64,000 nt of DNA, from positions 47,125 through 111,124 of the forward strand of contig WHUX01000174.1 in the NCBI GenBank assembly GCA_015179025.1, in the 5' to 3' direction. The DNA is from Terfezia claveryi. Lineage: Eukaryota > Ascomycota > Pezizomycetes > Pezizales > Pezizaceae. Positions 1 through 11,079 of the stretch are shown here, piece by piece; the first letter of the stretch is position 1, and each line of letters starts with the position of its first letter. The translations under genes were made by a program, and so were the position numbers. A model generated the notes under the pieces. It saw only the letters and a list, made by a program, of their open reading frames with translations, made no database searches and was not told the DNA's origin.

Positions 1-2100
1 TCCTATCTAGAACAAATTTATATATATCGCATGTTAGCTAAACTAATTGACAAAGAAGTCAAAATAGAGAACGAGCGCCGCGCATCCCGATGCAAAATTT
101 CTCCAGGAGATAGGCTGCCAATAATCATCGGTCCATCCACGATCTAAATCCAAAACGGGACCACGCTCTATGGCTTCACGCCCTAGACTAGCTTCGAATT
201 CTACTACACCTCAGAATGTATCAATTACGAGTTTTGCAACTCCACAAATCATGACCATTTACACCTCCTAAGACCCTCCTATAGAAGTTGGCACCTCGCC
301 TCGTACACTACTCCTCCGAGGTATATTTCCGGGACGATTATATCGAGGACAAAAAACCAATATTCGAGCTCGAGGCTCCCACCTAGGAGGAAAAGTATAT
401 GCAAGATACGTTCGTTAATGCTTGGCCGACTCCGGACAGACTGGCATTAACGAGCAGAACCCTACCTGCAATAGTTCAGAGCAAGCCTTCAATTTGCCTC
501 GTTAACCATCTGGGGCACCTATGGCTACAATGGCGGCACGTGAATGGTGGAGCCTGATATGGGCGGATAAACAATTTTCGTATATTAAGAACCTTCAGTA
601 TATTGATATCTTCTACGGTTCTGGAGCTCTAAGCCATTTGTTCGTCTTGACTATTGTATCTTCGCCAATTGCAACCGGTCGATAGAAGTGTAGCCTTTGT
701 GTTCGGCAATAAAACGATGCTCGGATATCATCTCAAAAACCTTATATTCACTCTAAACACAAACTGCATTACATAGTACATATAAGTTGTAGTCAAATAA
801 ATAACATTGCCGGATGAACTCTACTCTTCAACATCAGGAAGTTGTATATTGGGTTAGATGCATAGACGGCTTGGAATGCGCTGCACAATCCGGAGCACCC
901 GTGTATGGAGAGGAAAGTGAGAGTCGTATCGACAGCCGGACTCGCACAGCGCTTGCGGAATTCACGTTATCTACTTGTATGTATCTGAAGATGGGAGCGT
1001 GGTAGAGAACTAGCTTGGGGAGGAGATAATCTATCCAGTGCGGTCTCAGGTCATAGCTCGAAACCTTAAATACGAGTATGGAGTTGATAAAAAATAATTT
1101 CAAACATGGTTTACTGGATTTGTTTTTTTTATAAAAAACATACTTGTTACTCCTATTCGGTCCCAGTAAGAGGACCATGAGGAGCCACCGGGAAACCCGG
1201 GTATGGTTTACTGGAACATACAGTCCGTAGCAAATCTACCTCACTACCCGCCCGGGTTCTTTGGCTTCGTGCTCGACACATGCACAGCATGTTGAATAAT
1301 TGATTCTCCAGAAATGCATGATACTGTTTTACCCTCATGGGACTCCGTCGTGAGCCGTAAAATTCAACACAATTTCAATCACTAGGATGCATATCATTTG
1401 GTTATTATCTGGTTTTTGATGACTTCGATCCTAATACACACCCAAATAGGCTCCAATTTTAGGATTGTATGTAGATGTACAGTCCTTTGTTAAATGAAGA
1501 TATTTCACCATCTGTATGTATTATTTAAGCCTATATTGATTGATATCGCGAAGCTTTGTTATTTATGCCTAATTAGGCTACTAGGCTAAGGGACCTCAAT
1601 TTAGCCTAATTGCCTAAATAAAGCCTTTATGTGCACGCCTCAATCATTTTGTACCAACTTTATTTGAAAGACTTATCTCAAAATATTCTGCTTTGTAACC
1701 TCCTTGCGAGGTGCGCTCTAGGATGATTCCACTGACGTCTAGTTGAACATGTTGAGTTGGGAGTATGTACGTAGATATCTTGATTGGAGCTATAACTCGC
1801 TCAAGGACTTGTTTCATTGCCTTACAACTAGGGTGTACCTTTGTGCGCTCTCGCTCAACTCCCCGGAGCAACATGACCTTAGTTCTGACTGGCATTTCCA
1901 CTAGTGTACTTTGAAGACTTCCTGCCTATCTGCACGCTGCTTTAGCTATAGGCACTTTATTCGAGCCTGCTTTAGTTGAGTTACAATAATAGATACTTGC
2001 AATTTCCCTTAACCTGCCTAGGCATGACCTGACTAAATTCTACTTACATAGAGATGACTCTCGTTACAAGCATATCGTCCGGACGGGGGAAGGTATATAT
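1..2100. other. Intergenic DNA without a recognisable gene
   Basis: Reading frames here are short and match no family I recognise. Around 1,560-1,630 the motif GCCTAA and its complement recur (for example AATTAGGCTACTAGGC), forming short imperfect inverted repeats. The first 600 bases contain a few open stretches broken by stops that could be a decayed element gene, but nothing diagnostic is visible. Confidence 0.5.
1163..1215 (+). repeat. Dispersed repeat, copy 1 (CCACCCGG hairpin motif)
   Basis: A GGTCCC...GGACCATGA..AGCCACC core is followed by a GC-rich palindrome of the GCCACCCGG...CCGGGTGG type. The same block recurs at about 20,947-21,015 (same strand), 21,520-21,612 and 26,465-26,570 (both opposite strand). 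This copy is the most divergent. The family is unidentified; it could be the end of a retroelement or of a small non-autonomous transposon. Confidence 0.4.
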
Positions 2101-2102
2101 GC

Positions 2103-2748
2103 TTATAAGAAAATTAGTACTAGGTAGGAAAGCCTACGGAATGACACAATGAATTGTAGACATGCATACAAATAAGAGAGAGACATCAGGAAGAGAAGGA
2201 GGATGCTCCGGAAGGACCCAAAAAATCTGTTATGTTGCGCTGGACATGCTGCCGCCTGCGTTCCATCTCCTGGATCTACATCGGAGGGATCTGGAGGTCT
2301 TTTCGGATTGAATATTTTACTGGTTTGAGAGTGTGTAAGCTCCTTATTGGGGTTTTGTGCTTCAAACCGGCGTTTAATGTAGCGCCAGGTAATCCACGGG
2401 TTTTCTGCAGCATACGTTCGAATACATTGTCCCTCACTCTCTGATAAGGCTTGTCGTTGTCGTTGCGGAACATGTGGAGATCCATGAGAATTAGGCATTT
2501 GAGCTTGTCGAGTAAATGGTATTAAGGCTTTTTCTTAGAATATTACTATAGATTCGACTCGTACGTTGCTTCTGTTCTCGTGCCAAGACTCTAGGTATCT
2601 GTCGCGAAATAATTATTTCTGCTGCGCCAGCTAAGAGTCTGGTAGTAAACACCTCCGAAATTGACTCTAATTCAGCTCCGAGTTCGGAGCACAATGCCAA
2701 CACGCTATGCAATAGGCTAGTGGCTTCGGAGCAGAATATGTAATACAA
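2103..2748 (-). pseudogene. Possible relic of a transposase N-terminus (HTH-like)
   Basis: Two overlapping minus-strand frames appear to belong to one decayed coding region. The downstream frame (from 2,498) contains ALSESEGQCIRTYAAENPWI followed by a TWRYIKRRFEAQ...SQTSKIF stretch. This resembles the helix-turn-helix layout at the start of pogo/CENP-B-like transposases, which ends in a SQSTVSRIL-type helix. The upstream frame runs into it with a one-frame offset near 2,495, as expected for a frameshift. No DDE catalytic part follows. The family call rests on pattern similarity only. Confidence 0.3.
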
Positions 2749-2910
2749 GCCTCTACTGAATACAAGCCTATACTGCTGCGAGCGAGCTTATACTGCTCCC
2801 AGCAAGCCCATACTGCCCCGAGCGAGCCCATACTGCCCTATTCCTCTAGAAATAGATCCACTTGTGCCCAATTGCTGATCAAATCGTGGTTTCAAGACTG
2901 TAATACTGTA

Positions 2911-3251
2911 TAGTTGATATCCTATGTATAGGCGCTTATAACCTCCCCACTTGCCCCCCCCCCAACTATCATAAATGTACACCTGAACTCCGGAATAGCT
3001 TGCTAGCTCCCTAATTCACAGGTTAATCAGATAGCCAAAGAAAATCTTGCTCCGGGAGCAAATCGCTGCTCCAAGAAGTAGATAGTTGATATCCTATGTA
3101 TTAGCGCTTATGACCCACCCTCCCCCCCCACTCCCCTCCAACTATCATATATGTACACCTGAACTCCGGAATAGCTTGCTAGCTCCCTAGTTCACAGGTT
3201 AAAAAGAATAGCCAAAGAAAATCCTGCTCTAGGAGCAACTCACTGCTCCGA
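2911..3251. repeat. Tandem duplication, two ~172-bp copies
   Basis: Two adjacent copies start with TAGTTGATATCCTATGTAT at 2,911 and 3,083. Both continue through a C-rich tract, an AACTATCAT...ATGTACACCTGAACTCC block and an AGCCAAAGAAAATC block, and end in a CTGCTCC motif. They differ by scattered substitutions and by the length of the poly-C tract. Just upstream (2,770-2,840) is a shorter repeat of the form GAGCGAGCCCATACTGCCC. No coding potential is seen. Confidence 0.75.
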
Positions 3252-3424
3252 GACTATAATACAGTGGTAGTTGAATGTACGGAGCAATATAAGCTCGAAG
3301 CAATATAAGCTCGCTCGCAGCAATATGGGCTCATTTCTTTGGTAGTTATAGAGCTCGTTCAGCTCGCTCTGAGGATCTAGAAGCAAGCATCCGGACCATA
3401 TTGGACAGAATCTAGCCCGAGCAT

Positions 3425-3945
3425 AAATACTCATGCCAGAGATATCTGAATTCACATGTTCGAGATGTGTAAATACTCATGCTGGAGATATCTGAATTCT
3501 CATGTTGGAGATATCTGAATACTCATGCCAGAGATGTCTGAATTCTCATGTTGGAGATGTCTGAATGCTCATGCCGGAGATATCTGAATGCTCATGCCGG
3601 AGATGTCTGAATACATATACCGGAGATGTCTGAATGCTCATGCCGGAGATGTCTGAATGCTCATGCTGGAGATGTCTGAATTTGCATATTCGAGATGTCT
3701 GAATACTCATGCCGGAGATGTCTGAATGCTCATGCTGGAGATGTCTGAATGCTCATGTTCGAGATGTCTGAATACTCATGCCGGAGATGTCTGAATGCTC
3801 ATGCCGGAGATGTCTAAATATATATGCCGGAGATGTCTCAATTCGCATGTTCAAGATGTCTGAATACACATGCCGGAGATGTCTGAATGCTCATACCGGA
3901 GATGTCTGAATTCGCATGTTCGAGATGTCTGATTCTCACCATCAT
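3425..3945. repeat. 23-bp minisatellite
   Basis: About 22 head-to-tail copies of a 23-bp unit close to CTCATGCCGGAGATGTCTGAATG. Variants are GCCG/GTTC/GCTG and GATATC/GATGTC. A short run of the same unit reappears at 7,390-7,470, beyond the fold-back element and the pyrimidine-rich array. The two runs may once have been closer together. Confidence 0.85.
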
Positions 3946-4107
3946 GTCCTGTATCTAGTTGCTCTAGGCAATAAATACCTCTTTCCCGAATATCTGCTCG
4001 AGTGTAGCTCAGACTGCCTCGCACCTGCATTTGGATATGTCACCTCCCATTAGACTCTGATTTCGCCCAAGTCCCCGTCGCTCCATCTAGACTCTGGTCT
4101 CACCCAA

Positions 4108-4573
4108 GTCGCCTGCTCGCCTCACTTACCTTGCTCGCCTCGCTTACCTTGCTCGCTTTGCTTGCCTTACTCGCTTTGCTTGCCTTGCTTGCCTTGCTTG
4201 CCTTGCTTGCCTTGCTTGCTTTGCTTGCCTTGCCTGCCCTGCTCGCTTTGCTTGCCTTGCCTGCCTCGCTTGCCTTGCTCGCTTTGCTTGCCCTGCTCGC
4301 TTTGCTTGCCCTGCTCGCTTTGCTTGCCCTGCTCGCCTTACTTACCTTGCCTGCCTCGCTTGCCCTGCTCACTTTGCTTGCTCTGCTCGCCTTGCCTGCC
4401 TTGCCTGCCTTGCCTGCCCTGCTCACTTTGCTTGTCTTGCCTGCCTTGTCTACCCTGCTCGCCTTGCTTGCCTTACTTACCTTACCTGCCCTGCTTACCT
4501 TGCTTGCCTCGCTTGCCCTGCTCACTTTACTTGCCCGGCTCCCCTTGCTTGCCTTGCCTGCCCTGCCTGCCCT
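4108..4573. repeat. Pyrimidine-rich minisatellite, left part
   Basis: A dense array built on the 9-mer TTGCTTGCC with variants (CTGCTCGCT, TTGCCTGCC). Higher-order periods of 9, 15 and 18 bp are visible. The plus strand is almost free of A. Long open frames on both strands (Leu/Ala-rich forward, Ser/Lys/Ala-rich reverse) are a by-product of a period divisible by three. The array is interrupted at 4,574 by a transposon and resumes at 7,136. Confidence 0.85.
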
Positions 4574-4589
4574 CATCAGGAAAAAAAAT

Positions 4590-4770
4590 TTGGCGTCCGG
4601 ACGCACCACCAAGCGTCCGGACGTTAGTTTGCGTCCTGTGCGTCCTGTACGTCCGGACGCCCCGGGGTATTGCATTACAATCCGGACGCACCTAGAGTCC
4701 TGCGCTGCATCGCAATACAATCCTGACGCCATTGTGGCAACAAAAGCCGTCCGGACGGTGGTTGATATAA
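4590..4770. repeat. Left subterminal repeats (CGTCCGGACG)
   Basis: At least four copies of the palindrome CGTCCGGACG or near matches lie within 180 bp of the left end, together with GCGTCCTGTGCGTCC direct repeats. In CACTA-like transposons subterminal repeats are transposase-binding sites; that role is inferred. The same arrangement, including GCATTACAATCCGGAC, occurs at 35,820-36,010. Confidence 0.7.
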
Positions 4771-5059
4771 GCTCAACGTCTGGATGTTAGAGTTCGTTCC
4801 CATCGCATCATCAACTCAATTGATGTTGTTAACGCTATGGGTTCCACGTCTGGCGTTGCTGAACCAGGGCCCCAAATCGCTCTCTTCTACAATGCACGCC
4901 CGCTAATAGCTTGCATCTACAACGCTCTAACACCAGCCAGGTATGTAGCCACTATTGCAGCTATTGAATATGCACGCAGCGGAAATATCCATTGTATTCG
5001 CTAATAATTATATACACAGAAGTATTGAGTAATAGATATATATATAGAGCATGCAATCG

Positions 5060-5190
5060 CTGCTCCAATCGCTCTAACACTCGCTCTAATACTGGCTCTA
5101 ATACTCGCTCCAATACTCGCTCTATTACTCGCTCTAATACTCGCTCTACTACTCGCTCTATTACTCGCTCCAATACTCACTCTAATGCTC
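5060..5190. repeat. 12-bp minisatellite, left arm
   Basis: About eleven copies of CTCGCTCTAATA and variants (GGCTCT, CGCTCC). The inverse array is at 6,535-6,690 in the right arm, so the array is older than, or was copied with, the palindrome. Confidence 0.8.
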
Positions 5191-5489
5191 GCCGTTATGT
5201 GCTGGGATATAGAGCGAAGGGAAAATGCGCGGGGAAGGGAGGTATATATACAGGAAAACCATAGTTGCCAAGGCCGACTGGTAAGGCCGACAATTTAGAC
5301 TTTCCGAAGACAATGAGATAAGGGATAACAAGAGAAGTGGCATGACAGTGACCAATGGCGCTCAGCCCCCTTTCGCCCGCGGGTGCCGTACTATTCAATG
5401 CCTGGCCTGGTAATAGTCATATTGGGAAATCGTAGTCGTGGTATTGAGATATGTGCAGAGTTCACGCTTTGTGATATGTTTCGTAGGAA

Positions 5490-6240
5490 TTCATGCATTC
5501 GCGGGCATATATATATATATATGTGCGAGAAACTCGTGCTTTTGGAGACATATATATATGTGCGAGAAACTCGTGCTTTTGGAGATATATATATATAATC
5601 CATGCATTCGCGAGCATATATATATATGTGCGAGAAACTCGTGCTTTTGGAGACATATATATATATATGCGAGAAATCTATGCATTCGCCGGCATATATA
5701 TATATATCTATGCGAGAAACTCGTGCTTTTGGAGACATATAGAGAAATGCATGCATTCGAGGGCATATATATATATGTGCGAGAAACTCGTGCTTTTAGA
5801 GACTTATATATATGTATGCCCGCGGATGCATGGATTTGTCGCATATATATATATATGTCTCCAAAAGAACGAGTTTCTCGCACATATATATATAAGCTCG
5901 CGAATGCATGGATTTCTCGCATATATATATATAAGCTCGCGAATGCATGGATTTCTCGCATATATATATATAAGCTCGCGAATGCATGGATTTCTCGCAT
6001 ATATATATATATATGTCTCCAAAAGAACGAGTTTCTCGCACATATATATATAAGCTCGCGAATGCATGGATTTCTCGCATATATATATATATGTCTCCAA
6101 AAGAACGAGTTTCTCGCACATATATATATAAGCTCGCGAATGCATGGATTTCTCGCATATATATATATATGTCTCCAAAAGAACGAGTTTCTCGCACATA
6201 TATATATATATATGCCCGCGGATGCATGAATTCCTACGAA
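5490..6240. repeat. Central AT-rich repeat units of the palindrome
   Basis: Repeated units combine (TA)n runs with GTGCGAGAAACTCGTGCTTT and TCGCGAATGCATGGATTT motifs. They occur in direct orientation left of about 5,850 and inverted to the right. Unit number differs between halves, suggesting expansion and contraction after the palindrome formed. Confidence 0.75.
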
Positions 6241-6534
6241 ACATATCACAAAGCGTGAACTACGCACATATCTCGATACAACGACTACGATTTCCCAATA
6301 TGACTATTACCAGGCCAGGCATTGAATAGTACGGCACCTGCGGGCGAAAGGGGGCTGAGCGCCATTGGTCACTGTCCTGCCACTTCTCTTGTTATCCCTT
6401 ATCTCATTGTCTTCGGAAAGTCTAAATTGTCGGCCTTACCAGTCGGCCTTGGCAACTATGGTTTTCCTGTATATATACCTCCCTTCCCCGCGCATTTTCC
6501 CTTCGCTCTATATCCCAGCACATAACGGCAAGCA

Positions 6535-6690
6535 TTAGAGTGAGTATTGGAGTGAGTATTAGAGCGAGTATTAGAGCGAGTATTAGAGCGAGTATTGGAG
6601 CGAGTATTAGAGCGAGTATTAGAGCGAGTATTAGAGCGAGTATTAGAGCGAGTATTGGAGCGAGCATTAGAGCGAGTGTTAGAGCAATTG
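6535..6690. repeat. 12-bp minisatellite, right arm
   Basis: About thirteen copies of AGAGCGAGTATT and variants, the reverse complement of the array at 5,060-5,190. Confidence 0.8.
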
Positions 6691-7135
6691 AAGCAGCGAG
6701 TGCATGTTCCATATATATATATTATACTCAGTATTTCTGTTTATATAATTATTAGCAAATACAATGACATTTCCGTTGCGTGCATATTCAATGGTTGTAA
6801 TAGTGGCTACGTACCTGGCTGGTGTTAGAGCGTCGTACATGCAACTGGTGAGCGGGTGTGCATTGTAGAAGAGAGCGATTGTGGGCTATCCGTTAGCAAC
6901 GCCAGACGTGGTACCTATAGCATTGGGGACGAGCAGCCCGTTCCATGTTGCGTCCAGGAAGCAGGAGCATCTGCAAAGCACGTGTTTTGCTTACCAGGCG
7001 CAGGAGCACCGTCCGAGTGCGTCCGGACGCTCGCGCGCCGAGCGTTTGGCATCCTGATCTTGAGTTTGTCTCCCATGCGTCCTGTGCGTCCCATGCGTCC
7101 GGACGCACAGGACGCAAATAATTTTTTTGGTGATG

Positions 7136-7240
7136 CTGCTCGCTTTGCCTGCCCTGCTCGCTTTGCTTGCCCTGCTCACCTTGCTTGCCTTGCCTGCTTT
7201 GCTCGTGCCTGCCTCGCCCTGCTCGCTCCTGCCTCCCCTC
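7136..7240. repeat. Pyrimidine-rich minisatellite, right part
   Basis: This continues the array at 4,108-4,573 on the same strand (CTGCTCGCTTTGCCTGCC and similar). With the CT duplication at the element boundary it shows the fold-back element inserted into an existing array. Confidence 0.75.
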
Positions 7241-7994
7241 CCATCGGTGGTTTGGATATGTCGTCCCGCTCGACACTGGCCTTGTTGGAGCTCTGGTCTC
7301 GCCCCTAGCTCGTAGCCCTCCTAGCTCACCCCCGACACCCGCGTAAGCCCACTTACGCGAGTGCTGGCCTTGCCCTGCCACCGATTCATAACAATACTCA
7401 TGTTTGAGATATCTGAATACTCATGCTGCAGACGTGTGAATTCGCATGCCGGAGATATCTGAATACTCGACTATCAATATTCAATCCTATAGTGTATATT
7501 CTCTCCGCTAGGAGTGGAATACCTCTATACCTGAGCAGGATTGTATGACCTGGAGCAGGACTGGAGCAGGAGTAGATTAGCTGGAGCAAGATTATATGAC
7601 CTTGAGCAGGATTTTATAAGCCAGAAAAAGGTTTTATAGCTCTGAAAGGTCTGCTCTGGGCATTGTGGAGCTGGGCGGAGCAAAGCAAAGGTATGGGCTA
7701 AACAAAGTGCTGTTGTTCTGTGTCAGTATTTACTCCATTATCATAGAAAAGAAAAAAAAAAAAAAAACGAGAGATGCAGCTCATAACAACGCTAGTACCT
7801 CCGAAACAGGCTATGCACACGCTAACATCTCCAGGAATCTTGGCACCGGAGATGATTTCAGAGATGATTTCGGAGGTATATAGTCCCAGACTCTCTTTTA
7901 ATTAAATCGCAGAAGCGAATACCAAGATCAGGCTAGAGTCTGGGTACGAGAACATGTTTCTTCATGAGATCGTGCGTGGTTATTTGTTACGATA
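7241..7994. other. Intergenic DNA with short repeats
   Basis: No gene is seen. 7,390-7,470 holds about three copies of the 23-bp unit found at 3,425-3,945. 7,530-7,625 has CTGGAGCAGGA-type direct repeats. A run of about 15 A lies near 7,752. Confidence 0.6.
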
Positions 7995-8453
7995 AACATG
8001 TTCTATCCTATAGAGCGGTGCGTCCCGCCCATGTATGGGACGTCCCATACACCTGTGGGATGCTATAGCTGGGTGGGATGACCCATCCAGCTTTGGCACT
8101 AGTGACTGGCCCATCCAGCAGTGGACCCAGACTAGCCCAGCCCATTCACCTTTTCACCGTCGCATGCATCAGTCGAACGAAATGCTCTATAAACATTGCA
8201 TACAAAATAATTATCACCATCCACATTGCATACAAAACAATGACTGCACCAACAAATAAACAACCCCAAAATATGACTTAATTATCACTACACCAGTAAA
8301 CAAACCAATTAAAATAAATTAAAAAACAGAATGCAATAGGCAAAATATAAATAAAATAAAAAAGAATAGAAAAAACCCTAAATCTAGGCTACGTCTCATC
8401 GGGATTTATAGTGAATATAGAATATAGGCATATATATAAGTAGGTTCAAGATA

Positions 8454-8701
8454 TATCAGAAAAGAAAATAGTTTGTCTCTAGTGTCTCTAGAGATAGTAT
8501 TGCCACTGGAGACAAGGTATGTCTCTACGATTGGCAGAATGTCTCCCAGTGTCTCCAGGAGATACTGGGAGACACTGGAAGATACATGAGAGATACTCAG
8601 GAGACACCTAAGAGATATAAAAGATACAAAAGACACTAGAGACAACCCTGTCTCCTGGAGATACCACCTGGTGTCCCAATGCCACTTTTTTCTTGCTGAT
8701 A
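8454..8701. mobile_element. CATCAG-type MITE, copy 1 (248 bp)
   Basis: Ends are TATCAGAAAAGAAAATAG and TTTTTTCTTGCTGATA, with TA duplicated outside (8,452-8,453; 8,702-8,703). The interior is made of GTCTC/GAGAC repeats. The opposite arm of the long-inverted-repeat element has the uninterrupted site (TA at 15,980-15,981, inside CTTAAGATAATCTT read on the minus strand). This fixes both the borders and the 2-bp duplication. Confidence 0.9.
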
Positions 8702-8859
8702 TAATCTTATTATGAAGGCTTGCTTAATTAATAGAAGGTAGCTAAACTGGAGGATATATATATACATGGAACTGCGGCTAGTTCATCCTACTCCTTCCCC
8801 TGCCCCTTCCCTCCACTGCTAAGTTGTGCTACCCCCTATGCTGCTAGTTCATATCTTTC

Positions 8860-9420
8860 CTCTGCTACTAGTTCATGTTACCCTATATGAGCCTGCAATT
8901 CGGGGTCTATATTAGCCTAGATATCTATGTCCATATGAGCCTGCAATTGAGAGCTCCTTAAAATCTAGATATCTATGCCTACATGTGCTGGCAATTAGGG
9001 GGAGGTCTCTATTAGCCTAGATATTCGCATCTACATGAGCTGGCAATTAAGGGGTCTATGTTAGCATGTGTATCCGTATCTACATGTACTTGCAGTTTGG
9101 GGTCTATATTAGACTCTTTTCTTTTATATGGAGTGAGAGAAAGAAGTCTTACATGTTGGTGAAATTGGATATATTGCAAGTAGCATATCAAGCAGGTGAA
9201 TGTATAAATATTAGATATATTGGGGTTGACTAGTTTAGAGTAAATATGGTGTATACACTGCAGGCCAAATATCTAGCTAGAGAAAGGGTAAATATTAGGT
9301 ATATTGTGGTCGGTATATCAAGCTAGAGAAAGGGCGAATATGGGGTATATTGCAGACCGAATATATAGCTGAGGAAGAAGTGAATATTGCATATACCGCA
9401 GGCTGAATATTTACCCTTTC
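8860..9420. repeat. Subterminal direct repeats, left arm
   Basis: Four copies of a ~55-bp unit with GCCTAGATATCTATGTC and GAGCCTGCAATT (8,885-9,120) are followed by ~50-bp units with GGTATATTGCAGGCCGAATAT (9,160-9,420; again 10,110-10,500). Inverse counterparts lie at 15,300-15,800 and 13,480-13,880. Confidence 0.65.
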
Positions 9421-10115
9421 CTCCCTTACTGGCTAATACTGTCCATTACCTCCTCTGCTGGCTAATGCTATCTATTGCCTCCCCCGCTAACTAATGCTAT
9501 CTCTCACCTCCCTCGCTAACTAATGCTATCCATTACCTCCCCCACTGGCTAATGCTATCCCTTACCTCCTCCACTAGCTATTGCTGTCCATTACCCCCCC
9601 ACTGGCTAATGCTGTCCCTTACCTCTTCTGCTGGCTAATGCTATCTATTACCTCCCCTGCTGGCTAATGCTGTCTGTTATCTCTCGCACTGGCTAATGCT
9701 GTCCCTTGCCTCCCCCGCTGGCTAATACTATGCATTACCTCACCCGCTGACTAATGCTGTCTGTTATCTCCCCTACTGGCTAATGCTATCTGTTACCTCC
9801 CCCATTGGCTAATGCTATCCATTGCCTCCCCCACTAGCTAATACACTCCCTTACCTCCCCCACTGGCTAGTGTTATCCATTACCTTCCCCACTGGCTAAT
9901 ACTGTTCCTTACCTCCTCTGCTGGCTAATGCTGTTCTTTGCCTCCCCCATTGGCTAATACTATTCATTACCTCCCTAGCTGGCTAATGCTATCTATTACC
10001 TCCGCCACTGACTATTACTGTCCATTACTTCTCCCACTAGATAATGCTGTCCATTGCCTACCCCACTGGCTAATGCTGTCCCTTACCTCCCCCGCTGGCT
10101 AATACTGTCCTAATA
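9410..10115. repeat. 29-bp minisatellite, left arm
   Basis: About 24 copies of a 29-bp unit close to CTGGCTAATGCTGTCCATTA plus CCTCCCCCG. The inverse array is at 13,890-15,265. Confidence 0.85.
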
Positions 10116-11079
10116 CTAGATATATTACAGACCTGATATCCACCTAGAGAAGGGGTGAATATGGGGTATATTGAAAGACTAAATATCTAGCTAGAGAATG
10201 GGTAAATATGGGGTATATTGCTGGCAGTACATCAAGCTATAGAAGGTATGAATATTGGATATATCGGATGTGGTGAGTTCAGAGTAAACCCAGTGCTCAT
10301 ACTGTAGGATAAATATCTAGTTAGAGAAAGGGCAAATATGAGGTATATTGCAGGCAGAATATCCAGCTAGAGAAGGAGTGAATATTGGGTATATTGCAGG
10401 CTGAGTAGAGAAGGTATAAATATTACTGGTTGAGTCAGCATGAATATTGAGTATACTGTAGGTTATTTATCTAGCTGAGGAAAGGTATGAATATGGAGTA
10501 TATTACAGGCTAAATAAGGAGCTCAGGCAACCTATGAGCCCACTACCTAGATCACACCCCTTTACTTGTTATTATCTCTTGGCATGTCAGCAGTAGCTAT
10601 CCAAAACAGCTACTAGCATGTACATGATGCAGGTTTATCTTGCAGAAGGTACAACTGTTAGTTCCATTTATTCCCAATATAGTAATGTGTAATATAGGAC
10701 TTTCCATTCGGTAGGGTTGTTATTCCAACTGGCTTTTCATTGACTTAACTCACTGAGCAGTTACTTTTATCCTTCCAAATAATAATACTTATAAGAAGAA
10801 TCTCACTATACCTAGGTAACATACTTACTACTAAATATATATAAATATGTATATATTTATGCCTGCAATATATATATATTTCCTATTATATATAATAGCT
10901 AGTATCATATATGGTGTAATGATCGACAACTACGTGATAATCGACATTATCCCCTACCTCCAATGCAGTAATCACTTAATATATTCACCAACCCTTGTGA
11001 TATCCTAACAATAAAAACAATCAATATAGGTTAAAATAACTTAAAAAAAACAAATATTATACTCCCAATATATCAAAAT

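Larger units (their letters stand above)
4830..6925. repeat. Large palindrome, two ~1.05-kb arms
   Basis: The left arm reads outward to inward from AACGCTATGGGTTCCACG (about 4,833) and the right arm is its reverse complement, ending near 6,925. Matching landmarks include CACGTCTGGCGTTGCT, the 12-bp CTCGCTCTAATA arrays, a block with CAATGGCGCTCAGCCCC, and the central AT-rich units. The centre lies near 5,850. The arms are close to identical from 5,190 to 5,500 against 6,230 to 6,530 and more divergent further out. Open frames rich in YIYI are artefacts of the TATATA-containing units. Confidence 0.85.
4574..7135. mobile_element. Non-autonomous fold-back element of the Plavaka-type (CATCAG) family
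   Basis: The 2,562-bp element begins CATCAGGAAAAAAAATTTGG and ends in the inverse, ATTTTTTTGGTGATG. It is flanked by the dinucleotide CT on both sides (4,572-4,573 and 7,136-7,137), and it splits a minisatellite. Both ends carry clustered GCGTCCGGACGC palindromes as subterminal repeats. The left end matches that of the 8.26-kb element at 35,802 and the right end matches the one ending at 44,062. The interior is a ~2.1-kb palindrome. No transposase is encoded, so mobilisation in trans by a Plavaka-type transposase is inferred. Confidence 0.8.

Noticed and set aside
1560..1630. TTAGGC-like motifs resembling telomere repeats
   Set aside because: Only scattered, mixed-orientation GCCTAA/TTAGGC copies, not a tandem array; fungal telomeres are usually TTAGGG-type.
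3425..3945. Possible CRISPR array (short regular repeats)
   Set aside because: Units are contiguous with no unique spacers, and the DNA is eukaryotic. It is a minisatellite.
4100..4790. Open frames of ~180-220 codons, Leu/Ala-rich forward and Ser/Lys/Ala-rich reverse
   Set aside because: The minisatellite period is a multiple of three, which keeps several frames open; no real protein is implied.
5438..6267. Long open frames on both strands (up to ~263 codons) with IYIY, CARNSCF and similar repeats
   Set aside because: They arise from (TA)n-containing repeat units of the palindrome, are open on both strands, and lack any start context or domain.
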